Assembly: GCA_046546355.1 (NCBI GenBank)
Contig: JBKGXZ010000003.1
Location: 1-63,180 of the forward strand
Direction: 5' to 3'
Length of the DNA: 63,180 nucleotides
From: CAZBUB01 sp046546355
GTDB lineage: Bacteria; Desulfobacterota; Desulfovibrionia; Desulfovibrionales; Desulfothermaceae
The notes below the pieces were generated by a model. It was not told the DNA's origin, made no database searches, and saw only the letters and a list, made by a program, of their open reading frames with translations. Positions 1-8,502 of this stretch are shown here, one piece after another. Position numbers and translations under genes: made by a program. Numbering within the stretch: the stretch's first letter is position 1; the number at the start of each line of letters is the position of its first letter.

Positions 1-301
1 TGGCATGAACAGACTCATAAGGAAAAGCCGGGTTGGGACCGGCGTTGAGAAAGAGTTCGGCGTAGTCGAAGCGCAGTTCTTCATGGGCGCTTTGGGCATC
101 TTTGCTTTGCAGGTACCTGGTCATGACCTCGGCCCCGCTGGTCAGGTCCACATAGCCGCAGCCCTGAACGGCTTCATTTAAAGGCTTTACAAAAGCATCC
201 TGCTGCATGGACTTGATCATATCCAGGGAAATCTCATCCCGGAACAGGGTGGATAAAAACTGGTACCTTTTGGCTCGGGATTGTTGCAGGTTTTTTTCCA
301 T
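1..301 (-). CDS. TorD/DmsD-family molybdoenzyme chaperone, N-terminal part only (runs off the window edge)
   Basis: About 100 N-terminal residues are present; the C-terminal part lies beyond base 1. The peptide is helical and ends with an acidic-aromatic stretch (FDYAELFLNAGPNPAFPYES). This resembles the Y-x-x-LF...GP...PYES signature of the TorD/DmsD/NarJ-like cytoplasmic chaperones that bind the Tat signal and help load molybdopterin into DMSO-reductase-family enzymes. The start is chosen because AAGGAG sits 8 bases upstream of the ATG. Its client enzyme should lie outside the window; in sulfate reducers formate dehydrogenase is a common partner, but that is inference. The family call rests on this motif and the fold pattern alone. 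Confidence 0.7.
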   Translation of the reverse strand, partial: MEKNLQQSRAKRYQFLSTLFRDEISLDMIKSMQQDAFVKPLNEAVQGCGYVDLTSGAEVMTRYLQSKDAQSAHEELRFDYAELFLNAGPNPAFPYESVHA

Positions 302-422
302 GTTTTCTACTCCTTTGTTCCTTGGGTTGCTGTGGATATCCATAGCTGTATCGATATTGCAAATGCGTAACTTGGGCCTGCTTAAGGGATCAGCTCCTGG
401 TTTTTGCTGTTTTTTTTGAGGC

Positions 423-1043
423 TTAAGCCTTGTTTTGCCGCCAAAATCTTTCAGGGATACCCTTGTTCTCCTCGATCTCCCGCATACTCAGCATTTCCTC
501 TTCATCCTGGGACTGGGATTCTTCCTGCAGGGCAGGGATAGGCATGACTTTCTTGAGCCTGTTCCAGAATACCCGGCACAAGATGTACATGGGTACCATC
601 ACTGCTGCAAAGCCCACGCTATCCCCCAGGATAGGCAAGGGGAACAGGAGGTCGAATCTGAACTGGCCGAATCTGGTGCTCATCCAACCTAAGGCAAAAG
701 GCACAGGCCAGAGTGTGGCTGCGCCCAGGGTGAGCATGTTAAAGAAGTATTTGCCGAAAGCCTCATTGGCTTCCTGGTTGCAGGCCTGATAATGCTCTTT
801 GTCTTTCAGGACCAGGGCCTTTAGGGACAGGTTGTGCATCTTGACCATGTTCTTTTTAAAGCCCTTGATATGGCTCTGGTTTATCCAGGCACCGATCCTG
901 TAGGTCAGCTCGCCAACCAGGATGCACCATACGCAGAGCACAAAGGTGCCGAAAAAGAAACCCAGCACCGGGTTGGCAGGCAGCCTGTAAGGGGCAATAA
1001 GCACCAGGTCCAGCCAGTAGATTAGTTGGTCCCAAAGGGTCAT
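423..1043 (-). CDS. Membrane protein with three predicted transmembrane segments, possibly DUF106/EMC3-like
   Basis: A 206-residue protein with hydrophobic segments near residues 22-50, 98-120 and 135-162. A charged, probably helical stretch lies between the first and second, and the C-terminal tail is acidic then basic. This layout (TM, coiled cytoplasmic hairpin, then TM pair) recalls the DUF106/EMC3 branch of the YidC/Oxa1 superfamily, but I see no diagnostic motif and offer that only as a hypothesis. The gene lies about 100 bases downstream of the TauE-type exporter gene on the same strand, with a hairpin between them. It may therefore be expressed at reduced level from the same promoter and assist or modulate the exporter. 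An AGAGGT site precedes the ATG. Confidence 0.75.
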   Translation of the reverse strand: MTLWDQLIYWLDLVLIAPYRLPANPVLGFFFGTFVLCVWCILVGELTYRIGAWINQSHIKGFKKNMVKMHNLSLKALVLKDKEHYQACNQEANEAFGKYFFNMLTLGAATLWPVPFALGWMSTRFGQFRFDLLFPLPILGDSVGFAAVMVPMYILCRVFWNRLKKVMPIPALQEESQSQDEEEMLSMREIEENKGIPERFWRQNKA

Positions 1044-1100
1044 GGTTTGTACCTCTTCTCGAGGACTGCAGGTTCAGTAGACAAGAGATGCCCTGTTTAG

Positions 1101-1129
1101 GGGCGGCTGGGAAGCATCCCAAGCCGCCC
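1101..1129 (-). terminator. Hairpin between the TauE-type gene and its downstream neighbour
   Basis: Inverted repeat with arms GGGCGGCTGGGA and TCCCAAGCCGCCC (one bulged base) around a 4-base loop. It lies just after the stop codon of the exporter gene. There is no clear T tract on the minus strand, so it may act as an attenuator or mRNA 3' stabiliser rather than a full terminator. Confidence 0.5.
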
Positions 1130-1144
1130 GGTTCATGTTGGGGT

Positions 1145-2332
1145 TTAGTTCATGCCAGTGAGCAGCTCGTGGATCTGGGCTCCAGTGATGCCCATGATGA
1201 TGTAATTAAAGCCCACGTAAAAGGCCAGAACGATGAACAGCCTCTGCAGGCCTTTTTCCGGGATGTACTGGGAGGTGCGGGGACCCACCATGGAGCCGAT
1301 GAAAATGCCCACCATCTGCACGCCCACCAGGGGCCAGTGCACCAGCACCCCGGCTGCCAGATAGCTCAAAATAGCTGTAATCATGCCTACCAGGACCGCC
1401 AGTGCAGAGGTCCCGGCAGCCAGATACATGGGCAGACCGGCCACAGCTGTAATAAAGGGTACCAGCAGGAAGCCGCCGCCCACGCCCAGGAAGGCGGCGA
1501 TGGAGGCGATCACGAAGCCGCCCAGCAGTGGGAACAAGGGGTTGAAGGAGAATTCCACGCCATAGAAAGTAAAGGAGATTTTTTTGGTGCTAAAGGAGGT
1601 CACCTTCACGCCCAGCTCGCTGGTATCAACCGCTTCTCCGCTCCTTTTGCGCTTCATGGTCTCCTCAAAGGCCTGGGCAGCCTGCTTGGCCTTCTTTTTC
1701 TTTTCCTGGCCCCTGGGTGTGCTTTGATAAAACATCCAGCAGCCTAGAACCAGGACGAAGACTCCGAAGACGCCAATGTAGTCATCGAACTGGATTTTGC
1801 CTGCGGTCAGGGTGGGTACCAGGTAGCTGCCCAAAATGGAGCCAATGGCCAGGGACAGGCCTACTGGTATGACCAGTCTGCCCATTCTCCAGTAGTTAAC
1901 CACTGAGACCAGAGCGCTTAGACCCACCAGGAACTGGTTGGCCACCCGGATGGTGTCTGTGACAGCTGAATTCAGCACCGGAGACTTGCCAGCAAATTTA
2001 TCCGCATAAGGGCCCAGGCCGTATATGGAAACGTGGCCTATGCCCGCGGCTATGCCTCCGAAGGCGCCGACAGTGGAGAATATCCAGCCCACCAGGCAGG
2101 CCCAGAGGAAGGCCAGGAAAAGATTGATCTGCGGCGCGCCTGGTATGCCCAGATAGCCTTCAGGGTCATCCTTGTTCAAGTAGCCTGCCTCATGGGCTTC
2201 GTCGATTGCTTCCTCCAGGGCATGCGGCTCCTTAACCACATCAACATCATCATCCTGTGCAACGGCAGTTCCATACAGAACCATCAATAATGCCATGGCA
2301 GCAAGGCAGATCAGGAAAACTCGTTTGTGCAT
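1145..2332 (-). CDS. Sulfite/taurine-type anion exporter, TauE/SafE family, with N-terminal signal sequence
   Basis: A 395-residue polytopic membrane protein. It starts with a cleavable-looking signal (MHKRVFLICLAAMALLMV, cleavage near TAVAQ), then an acidic periplasmic stretch, then two groups of hydrophobic helices separated by a charged loop (about residues 215-260). The second half has the glycine-rich FLGVGGGFLLVPF motif typical of TauE/SafE (DUF81) proteins, which export sulfite, sulfoacetate or related anions. The longer reading frame begins at 2431; the start at 2332 is preferred because it gives a signal peptide and has GAGGGG upstream. Upstream lies a consensus sigma-54 promoter and possible enhancer sites, beside a divergent sigma-54 regulator system. 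The transported ion cannot be told from sequence. Confidence 0.88.
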   Translation of the reverse strand: MHKRVFLICLAAMALLMVLYGTAVAQDDDVDVVKEPHALEEAIDEAHEAGYLNKDDPEGYLGIPGAPQINLFLAFLWACLVGWIFSTVGAFGGIAAGIGHVSIYGLGPYADKFAGKSPVLNSAVTDTIRVANQFLVGLSALVSVVNYWRMGRLVIPVGLSLAIGSILGSYLVPTLTAGKIQFDDYIGVFGVFVLVLGCWMFYQSTPRGQEKKKKAKQAAQAFEETMKRKRSGEAVDTSELGVKVTSFSTKKISFTFYGVEFSFNPLFPLLGGFVIASIAAFLGVGGGFLLVPFITAVAGLPMYLAAGTSALAVLVGMITAILSYLAAGVLVHWPLVGVQMVGIFIGSMVGPRTSQYIPEKGLQRLFIVLAFYVGFNYIIMGITGAQIHELLTGMN

Positions 2333-2413
2333 GCGAAACCCCTCCTTGAAGATATTGAGATTAAATGGTGATCCCCGCCCGCAGGAGAGCAGGAGGCTCA
2401 AACTCCCGAAAAT

Positions 2414-2430
2414 AAGCAAGACATGTGCCA
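2414..2430 (-). promoter_or_regulatory. Sigma-54 (RpoN) -24/-12 promoter of the TauE-type exporter gene
   Basis: Read on the minus strand the site is TGGCAC-ATGTC-TTGCTT, preceded by T. It matches the RpoN consensus YTGGCAC-N5-TTGCW, with the invariant GG and GC separated by exactly ten bases. The predicted transcription start is near 2404, about 70 bases before the ATG. The nearby response regulator carries the GAFTGA motif needed to activate such promoters. Confidence 0.8.
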
Positions 2431-2514
2431 AAGATAACTAGCAAGTCTTTTCAGTGAGTTAAGGTAACGAATTCCTGCTGCTTTGGCCAATCTGGGACAT
2501 GTTGGCTGATATGC

Positions 2515-2552
2515 TTGTCCTGATTTGGACAATATGGCAAACCTGACTGCCA
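2515..2552. promoter_or_regulatory. Two adjacent palindromes, candidate enhancer (UAS) sites for the sigma-54 activator
   Basis: TTGTCC-N6-GGACAA occupies 2515-2532 and TGGCA-N8-TGCCA occupies 2535-2552. They lie about 110-150 bases upstream of the predicted start of the exporter transcript, the usual position for NtrC-type activator binding. They also lie about 190 bases upstream of the divergent PhnD-like gene, so one regulator could serve both sides. The assignment to the regulator at 6026-7378 is inference. Confidence 0.5.
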
Positions 2553-2740
2553 CAGGGCAGAAGATCACTTGCAGGCTGGAATCAGAAAATGGACTTCTTG
2601 TGCAGTTTTTCACTAGGGGGTTCCCAGCCTGGACCCAGCTTGCCACATTTAAGATTTGGGACTAGACTGACAGTGATTCCCAGTTGGCCGTCTTTTTAGA
2701 GAATGTCAGTCATTCTAGTAGGATAAACAGAGAGCCTTTT

Positions 2741-4369
2741 ATGCTTGCTGCGCTTCGTAAACGGATCTGTCCCAAACTGGACAGCCTGGGGCTGCTCTTG
2801 TTGCTGCAGGCTTTGCTTTTAGGCCCTGCTGGCTCAGCCCAGGCAAAGCAGGATGGTCTCAGCCTGATCATTCCCCCTGTGGAAGAGGTCAGCGTCATGT
2901 ACCGGCAGTTTCTGCCCATCAAGGAGCATTTGCAACAGGAGCTGGGCCTGGAAGTGGAGCTCAATGTGGAAGGCAATTATTCTGCAGCCCTGGAAAAGAT
3001 CGGGCAGGGCAAGGCTGATCTGGCTTACCTGGACCCGGCTGCCTATTGCGAGGCCAGGTACGATTACGGGGTGTTGCCCCTGGCCAAGAGGGTGCAGGAG
3101 GAGTCTGAGCAGGAGTGCGGCTCTGTGCTGGCTGTGCAGGAGGACTCCCAGATAGAGAAGATCATCCAGGCCAAGGGCAAGAGCCTGGCCCTGGGCAGCG
3201 TGCATTCATCATCTTCCTATCTGATGCCCCTGGCTATGTTCAAGGAGGTGGATCTGGGGCTGGAGGACTTCAGCCAGGTGGGCTACCTGCAGAAAGAGGA
3301 TCAAGTGGCCTTGAGCGTGCTGGTAGGCGATTATGAGCTGGGAGCCATGAGCCAGGAAGTGGCCAGCAAATACTCTGAATACGGCCTGCGAATTGTCCAT
3401 TGCTCGGAGAGGATCCCTGGAGCAGTGCTCAGCGCTGCTAAGGATTTGGATCCTGGACTGCGCAGCAAAATACAAAAGTCATTTTTGGATTATCAGCACC
3501 CAGGCCAGGACCAGAGCTTCGCCGAAGTCCAGGACCAGGAGTATGATGTGCTGCGCATCATGCTCAAGAACATCACGGGCCAGAACTACTTAGAATATCC
3601 TGAAGATACTTTAAAGCTTGGCCTGCTGCCCCTGTATTCAGCAATCACCCTGCACGACATGTTCCAGCCCCTGGCTAAGTACCTGGGAAGGCAGACCGGC
3701 AGGGATTTCAGGCTGGTTATTCCTAAGGATTTCGAAGAGTTTGTGCAGCTGGTGCGCCAAGGCGAGGTGGATTTCACTTTCCAGAACCCGTATGTGCATC
3801 TGCTTCTGGCCAGGGAGGGCCATCTGCGTCCTTTGGTGCAGGCCATCAGCCCGGAGCCTGAAGAGCCCAGGCAAAAGTTCCGGGGAGTGATCCTGACCCG
3901 CAAGGACAGTCAGATCCAGGAGCTGGAGGATCTGCCTGGCAAGAAGATTATGATCGTATCCCATAAGTCTGCAGGGGGCTACTGGTTCCAGAACATCCTA
4001 CTGCGCCAGGAGCTGGGTCTGGATATCAGCCAGAGGGCTGAGCTGGTGGAAGGCAAAAGGCATGAGGAAGTCATACTCTCTCTTTACAGAGGAGATGTGG
4101 ATGCAGGCTTCGTGCGTGAGGCTGTGCTGCCCTTAGCCCAGGAGCTGGTGGATATGGACAGGATAAGGGTTCTGGCCCGCACTGAGTATTATCCGAACTG
4201 GCCAGTAAGCGCAACTGAGCATGTACCAGCTGATTTGGCTGATAAAGTCCAGAAAGCGCTTTTGCAGCTCCAGGACAAGGATTTGCTGCGCAAAGCCAGG
4301 CTTCGCAGCTTCACGGAAACAGACGAAACAGGCTTCAAGGATCTGCGGCAGCAGGTGGATTTTGAATGA
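2741..4369 (+). CDS. Periplasmic protein with two tandem PhnD-like (phosphonate/phosphite binding type) domains
   Basis: After a signal peptide (about residues 1-35, ending GSAQA) come two PhnD-like solute-binding domains, roughly residues 38-280 and 290-530. Both contain the family pattern of a DLAYLDP or DFTFQNP segment and a lobe-crossing LP(G)KKI or KGKSLALGS segment. PhnD proteins usually deliver phosphonate or phosphite to an ABC transporter, but no permease or ATPase gene is nearby. Instead the stop codon overlaps the start of a histidine kinase gene (ATGA), followed by a sigma-54 regulator. The protein is therefore probably a ligand sensor feeding the kinase, as in other kinase-associated PhnD proteins. 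The start at 2741 is chosen over 2684 because it opens directly into the signal peptide. The ligand is unknown. Confidence 0.85.
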   Translation: MLAALRKRICPKLDSLGLLLLLQALLLGPAGSAQAKQDGLSLIIPPVEEVSVMYRQFLPIKEHLQQELGLEVELNVEGNYSAALEKIGQGKADLAYLDPAAYCEARYDYGVLPLAKRVQEESEQECGSVLAVQEDSQIEKIIQAKGKSLALGSVHSSSSYLMPLAMFKEVDLGLEDFSQVGYLQKEDQVALSVLVGDYELGAMSQEVASKYSEYGLRIVHCSERIPGAVLSAAKDLDPGLRSKIQKSFLDYQHPGQDQSFAEVQDQEYDVLRIMLKNITGQNYLEYPEDTLKLGLLPLYSAITLHDMFQPLAKYLGRQTGRDFRLVIPKDFEEFVQLVRQGEVDFTFQNPYVHLLLAREGHLRPLVQAISPEPEEPRQKFRGVILTRKDSQIQELEDLPGKKIMIVSHKSAGGYWFQNILLRQELGLDISQRAELVEGKRHEEVILSLYRGDVDAGFVREAVLPLAQELVDMDRIRVLARTEYYPNWPVSATEHVPADLADKVQKALLQLQDKDLLRKARLRSFTETDETGFKDLRQQVDFE

Positions 4370-5943
4370 AGGCTCTAGCTGCTTGGCTGGGCAGGAATCT
4401 GAACAGGCTCAAGCTCAGGCACAAGTTCGCCTTGGCTATCCTGGCCAATATAACCCTGGTTCTGGCGGTGTTCGTGCTTTTGGTGCACAGCTATCAAAAG
4501 CAGAACCTGATTGAGAGCAAGGAGCAGAATAACAAGAGCCTGGTTCGGAATATGGCCTCGGAGGCAGTGGATCCCATGCTGGTGAACAATTATCTGCAGC
4601 TGGATGCTGTGGTGGGCTCAGCCCAAGATGCGGTCTCTGCCAGGCAGGCCTATATCCTGGACAGCTCAGGCAGGGTCCTGGCCCACACTGACAAGGGCTT
4701 TTTGGGTCAGACCTGGCCTGTGCCAGGCTCAAATGGCTTTGAGGCAGATTCAGTCCCCGCAGACAAGGGTCTCAAGCTTTATGTGCAGCAGGTCCAGGTC
4801 CAGGGCTCCTTGCTGGGCTATGTGGTGCTGGGGGTGGACAAGGCCCAGGAAGCCCAGATGGTGGCCAGGGATCTGCACGGACTGCACAATACCCTGGCCC
4901 TGGTAAGCGGAGTGCTGTTTTTTGTGGGGGCCATCTCTGCCACCTATATCTCCGGACTTTTGACCAAAAGGCTCAGCAGGCTCAAGGAGAACATGCAGCA
5001 GGTACAGCAGGGCAATCTGAATGTCAGGATCCCTGAGGAGAACCAGGTGCCTGAACATGAGGTGTATCAAGCAAGATCCAGGCACTGTCCAAGCAGGGAG
5101 AGCTGCCTGGTCTTGGAGCAGGGCTTTCAGAATATGCCCCAGCAGTGCCAGCAGTGTAGAGTCTATGAGCTGGCCAGGGGTGACGAGATTGGAGAATTGG
5201 TACTGGCCTTCAATAACATGGTGCATGATCTTTGCACCAATCTGGAGCAGCTCAAGCAGGCCAACCTGGAGAAGAGTCGTTTGGAAAGGCTGTCTTTAAT
5301 GGGCCAGATGTCCGCTCAAGTGGCCCACGAGATAAAAAATCCCTTAAATGCCATCCTGGGTTCTGCCAGGTATCTGCAGCTCAACTTCCAGGGGCAGCTG
5401 CTGCAGGAATTTTTGCAGGTCATCCAGGAGGAAGGCGAGCGCTTAAGCGACATTGTCAGCGAGTTTTTGAATTTCTCGAAGCCGGGACAGATCAACAAGA
5501 GTGTCTCGGACTTGAATATGATGATCAAGGACACCTTGCAGCTGGTGGATTCTGATCTGCAAGAAAAAGAGCTGCAGCTCAATCTAGGCTTGGAAGATAG
5601 TCTGCAGCCCTTTGCCTTTGACTACCCCAAGCTGAAGCAGGCCCTGCTCAATCTGCTGTTGAACGCCATCCAGGCCTGCGAGGCAGGCGATGAGCTGCTG
5701 GTGCGCTCCTGGCAGGAGGACGGCTGGGCAGTTTTGCTGGTCCAGGACAGCGGATCTGGGATTGATCAGGAAGAGCAGGAGCAGATCTTTAAGCCCTTTT
5801 ATACCACCAAGATTCGGGGCACTGGTTTGGGACTGGCTATTGTGGAGCAGTGCGTGCGGGATCATCAGGGTGAGGTCAGGCTGAGCAGTGCTCCGGGCCT
5901 GGGCTCTAAGTTCGAGCTGTATATACCAGTCAGGAACTTATAA
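4366..5943 (+). CDS. Membrane sensor histidine kinase (periplasmic sensor, HAMP, Cys-rich insert, HisKA, ATPase)
   Basis: A 525-residue kinase. TM1 is at about 22-41, a periplasmic sensing domain at 45-170, TM2 at 173-197 and HAMP at about 198-290. The dimerisation domain carries phosphoacceptor His321 in AHEIKNPLNA, and the C-terminal ATPase has N, G1 (DSGSGI) and G2 (GTGLGLAI) boxes. Within the HAMP/linker there is an insert with four cysteines, C241, C247, C261 and C264. It is a degenerate form of the four-Cys motif seen in some deltaproteobacterial kinases and could bind metal or sense redox state. The gene overlaps the PhnD-like gene by four bases and precedes a sigma-54 response regulator, which is its likely phosphorylation target. 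Confidence 0.92.
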   Translation: MKALAAWLGRNLNRLKLRHKFALAILANITLVLAVFVLLVHSYQKQNLIESKEQNNKSLVRNMASEAVDPMLVNNYLQLDAVVGSAQDAVSARQAYILDSSGRVLAHTDKGFLGQTWPVPGSNGFEADSVPADKGLKLYVQQVQVQGSLLGYVVLGVDKAQEAQMVARDLHGLHNTLALVSGVLFFVGAISATYISGLLTKRLSRLKENMQQVQQGNLNVRIPEENQVPEHEVYQARSRHCPSRESCLVLEQGFQNMPQQCQQCRVYELARGDEIGELVLAFNNMVHDLCTNLEQLKQANLEKSRLERLSLMGQMSAQVAHEIKNPLNAILGSARYLQLNFQGQLLQEFLQVIQEEGERLSDIVSEFLNFSKPGQINKSVSDLNMMIKDTLQLVDSDLQEKELQLNLGLEDSLQPFAFDYPKLKQALLNLLLNAIQACEAGDELLVRSWQEDGWAVLLVQDSGSGIDQEEQEQIFKPFYTTKIRGTGLGLAIVEQCVRDHQGEVRLSSAPGLGSKFELYIPVRNL

Positions 5944-6025
5944 CAAGACCAGGTGCAAAGATGTGTTTAAGGCTTAAAGTCGCAAATCATCTGCTCAGCG
6001 CTTAATTCCTGTAAGGAGAGGACTT

Positions 6026-7378
6026 ATGTCTGTCAGCCAGCGCATCTGCTTGGTGGACGACGAAAAGAATACCTTGAAGGTGCTCTCCGCCTTTTTGCGG
6101 GAGCAGGGCTATCAGGTTGAGACAGCCCAGAGCGGAGAGCAGGCCTGGGATAAGCTCAAGAAGCAGGACTTCCAGCTCCTGATCACTGATTTGAAGCTGC
6201 CTGGCAAGAGCGGCCTGGAGCTTTTGGAGGCGGTCAAGACCTGCTGGCCCCAGATGCCGGTGATCATGATCACCGCTTATGGCAGCATACCTAATGCGGT
6301 GCAGGCCATGCAAAGCGGGGCCTTCAACTATCTGACCAAGCCGGTGAACCTGGACGAGCTGGCGGCGGTGGTCAAGAACGCGCTGCAGCAGGGCAGCCTG
6401 GTGCAGGAGAACGCGGAGCTGAAAAAGCAGCTGCAAGATCGCTTCAGCCTGGGCTCCATAGTGGGCAGGAGCAAGCCCATGCAGAGGATATTCAGGATGG
6501 TGGAGAAGGTCTCTGGTTACGACTCCAATATCCTGATCACCGGGGAGACCGGTACAGGCAAGGAGCTGATCGCCAGGGCCATCCATTATGCAGGCCAGCA
6601 GGGGGAGCGGCCCTTTGTGACCATTGATTGCGCTGCGATCCCGGAGTCTCTTTTGGAGTCTGAGCTTTTCGGACACGCCAAAGGCGCCTTCACCGGGGCC
6701 ACAGAGGTCAAGAAGGGCCAGATAGAGCTGGCCGAGGGAGGGACCCTGTTTTTGGACGAGATCGGGGAGCTGCCCTTGAGCCTGCAAAAGAAGTTCCTGC
6801 GTTTTCTGCAAGAAAAGATTATCGTCCGGGTGGGCTGCAATAAGCGGCGCAAGGTCAACGTGCGCATCATCGCGGCCACCAATAAGGATTTGGAGGAAGA
6901 GGTTCGGGCCGGGAACTGGCGTGAGGACCTCTTCTACCGCTTGAATGTGATTAGCCTGGAAGTGCCCCCCTTGCGGGAGCGCAAGGATGATATACCCCTG
7001 CTGGTGGATTTCTTCCTGGATAAGTACAATCAACAGAATAGCAAGGCTATCAAGGGGGCCTCCAGCCAGGTGCTGGAGATCTTTTACAAGTACGATTGGC
7101 CTGGGAATGTCAGGGAGCTGGAAAACGTGATCGAACGGGCAGTGGTCCTGAGCGGCTCAGACAAGATATTTCCTTCCAACCTGCCGGAGAAGCTGGCCAA
7201 TCTGAAGTCTGGCCCTGCAGAGGGGCAGGCGGACATGAACCTGTTGCACCTGGAATTTGAAGTAATAAGCAAGGCCCTGGAGCAAAGTGGGGGTAACCAG
7301 AGCGCTGCTGCACGCATCCTGGGCATCAGCAGGAAGCAGCTGCGCACTAAGCTGCAGAATCACGGCCTGCTGCAGTAG
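6026..7378 (+). CDS. Sigma-54-dependent response regulator, NtrC family (REC-AAA+-Fis HTH)
   Basis: A 450-residue protein of standard NtrC length. The receiver domain (about 5-118) has acidic pocket DD11-12, phosphorylation site Asp55 and Lys105. The AAA+ domain has Walker A GETGTGKE (173-180), GAFTGA (220-225, sigma-54 contact), Walker B TLFLDE and an arginine-finger region. The C-terminal Fis-type helix-turn-helix ends in NQSAAARILGISRKQLR. It lies 82 bases after the kinase gene and forms a sensory set with it and the PhnD-like protein. A consensus sigma-54 promoter with upstream palindromes in front of the exporter gene at 1145-2332 is the best target candidate. Good Shine-Dalgarno site (AGGAGAGG). 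Confidence 0.96.
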   Translation: MSVSQRICLVDDEKNTLKVLSAFLREQGYQVETAQSGEQAWDKLKKQDFQLLITDLKLPGKSGLELLEAVKTCWPQMPVIMITAYGSIPNAVQAMQSGAFNYLTKPVNLDELAAVVKNALQQGSLVQENAELKKQLQDRFSLGSIVGRSKPMQRIFRMVEKVSGYDSNILITGETGTGKELIARAIHYAGQQGERPFVTIDCAAIPESLLESELFGHAKGAFTGATEVKKGQIELAEGGTLFLDEIGELPLSLQKKFLRFLQEKIIVRVGCNKRRKVNVRIIAATNKDLEEEVRAGNWREDLFYRLNVISLEVPPLRERKDDIPLLVDFFLDKYNQQNSKAIKGASSQVLEIFYKYDWPGNVRELENVIERAVVLSGSDKIFPSNLPEKLANLKSGPAEGQADMNLLHLEFEVISKALEQSGGNQSAAARILGISRKQLRTKLQNHGLLQ

Positions 7379-7383
7379 TTCTG

Positions 7384-8502
7384 CTAGAACTCGTAGTTCA
7401 GGCCGAAGGACATCAGGTAGGCATTATCTTGAGGATCTTCTCCCCAGATTTCCGGGTCTAGATCCAGGGAGGCATAGCCCAGCTCCAGGATTGCGGCCAG
7501 GTTTTCATAAATGCGGTAGCGCTGGTCAACCCTGGCCTCCAGGAAGGAATCTTCACTGCTCAGGCCCCGGATGGGCTCCAGGGAGGGATCCTGATTATGG
7601 GTGCCCTTGCCGTAGGTCAAGTCCAGGGAATATTCCAGACCCTGCAGGAAGCTTATGTCTCTGATGCCTATGCCTACCTGCCACTGGCCTGTGGAGTAAA
7701 ATCCCTGGCTTTCCTGCTCTGCCAGAGCCTCCACCAGGGAATAGCCGGCCAATCCTGGACTGTCTGGGCTTGAATGCATGCCAGGGGTAAAATTCAGGTT
7801 GCGCAAGGCCATGGGCAGAGTTTTGCCCTGCTGCAGCTGGGACCCGGAATGCTCGCTCCGGGAATACCTGGCCCAGATGCTGGGAGTGGCAAGCTCAGTA
7901 CTGTAGGATAAGCTCAGGTCAGCCAGCCAGCTTTGCTGCCTTTGGCCGTCGTCCTGTTGCCAGTCAGTCCTATGCAGATTGCCCTGCAGAAGCAATGGCC
8001 GGAACAGATCCAAAGCATAGCTTGCGCCCAGCCACCAAGCGTCCTGCAGATCCAGGTCCTGGTATCCTGGCCGATGACCCAGAGGCCAGTCCTGAGCCTG
8101 GCCTTCCGGCTGGGGGCTGGAAGCGGCATTGGGCAGCTCATTGCTGGCCCGGGCCATGTAGGGGCTGAGACGCAGGCCCTGCAAGCGCAAAGGCAGGGCA
8201 CGGTGCCAGGACCGATCTGCCATGGGATGGCTCCGGTTGCCGGCTATATGCTGTCTGCTGATCTGACTGAAATATGCCTGCAGCCTATGGGTGGGGCTAT
8301 ACTTTGAGCCTGGCTCTGCTGTGTGCCCTGGCTGCTGACTGCCTGCTTGCTCCTGTTGCTCTGCCGGGCGGGAGTCTAGGCTTAGAGCCTGACCGGGCAG
8401 CAACATGGAGCAAAGCACAGCCAAGACCAGGCTGGGCAAAGCTTTGCCGGCTAGCCTGCTAAGCAGGCGCCATATGGCTGCTGGCTCTGAAATAAGAAGC
8501 AT
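7384..8502 (-). CDS. Secreted protein ending as an outer-membrane beta-barrel, function unknown
   Basis: A 372-residue protein with an N-terminal signal (hydrophobic core about residues 20-38, cleavage near GQALS), then a Gln/Ser-rich low-complexity stretch to about residue 90. The rest consists of alternating hydrophobic beta strands with aromatic girdles (SLDLTYGKG, ILELGYASLDL). It ends in Phe after FGLNY, the classic C-terminal signature for BAM-dependent barrels. I recognise no porin family. It is convergent with the response regulator (5 bases apart) and divergent from the FG-GAP protein gene, sharing a 263-base regulatory region. GGAG lies eight bases before the ATG. Confidence 0.75.
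   Translation of the reverse strand: MLLISEPAAIWRLLSRLAGKALPSLVLAVLCSMLLPGQALSLDSRPAEQQEQAGSQQPGHTAEPGSKYSPTHRLQAYFSQISRQHIAGNRSHPMADRSWHRALPLRLQGLRLSPYMARASNELPNAASSPQPEGQAQDWPLGHRPGYQDLDLQDAWWLGASYALDLFRPLLLQGNLHRTDWQQDDGQRQQSWLADLSLSYSTELATPSIWARYSRSEHSGSQLQQGKTLPMALRNLNFTPGMHSSPDSPGLAGYSLVEALAEQESQGFYSTGQWQVGIGIRDISFLQGLEYSLDLTYGKGTHNQDPSLEPIRGLSSEDSFLEARVDQRYRIYENLAAILELGYASLDLDPEIWGEDPQDNAYLMSFGLNYEF

Larger units (their letters stand above)
2333..2740. other. Divergent intergenic region between the exporter gene and the sensory operon
   Basis: A 408-base non-coding stretch holding the sigma-54 promoter (2414-2430, minus strand) and the palindromes at 2515-2552. I found no convincing promoter for the plus-strand operon. 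An overlapping frame at 2398-2646 has no family features and is not called. Confidence 0.6.

Noticed and set aside
2535..2552. TGGCA-N8-TGCCA read as a sigma-54 promoter
   Set aside because: GG and GC are eleven bases apart instead of ten on both strands; treated as a palindrome only.
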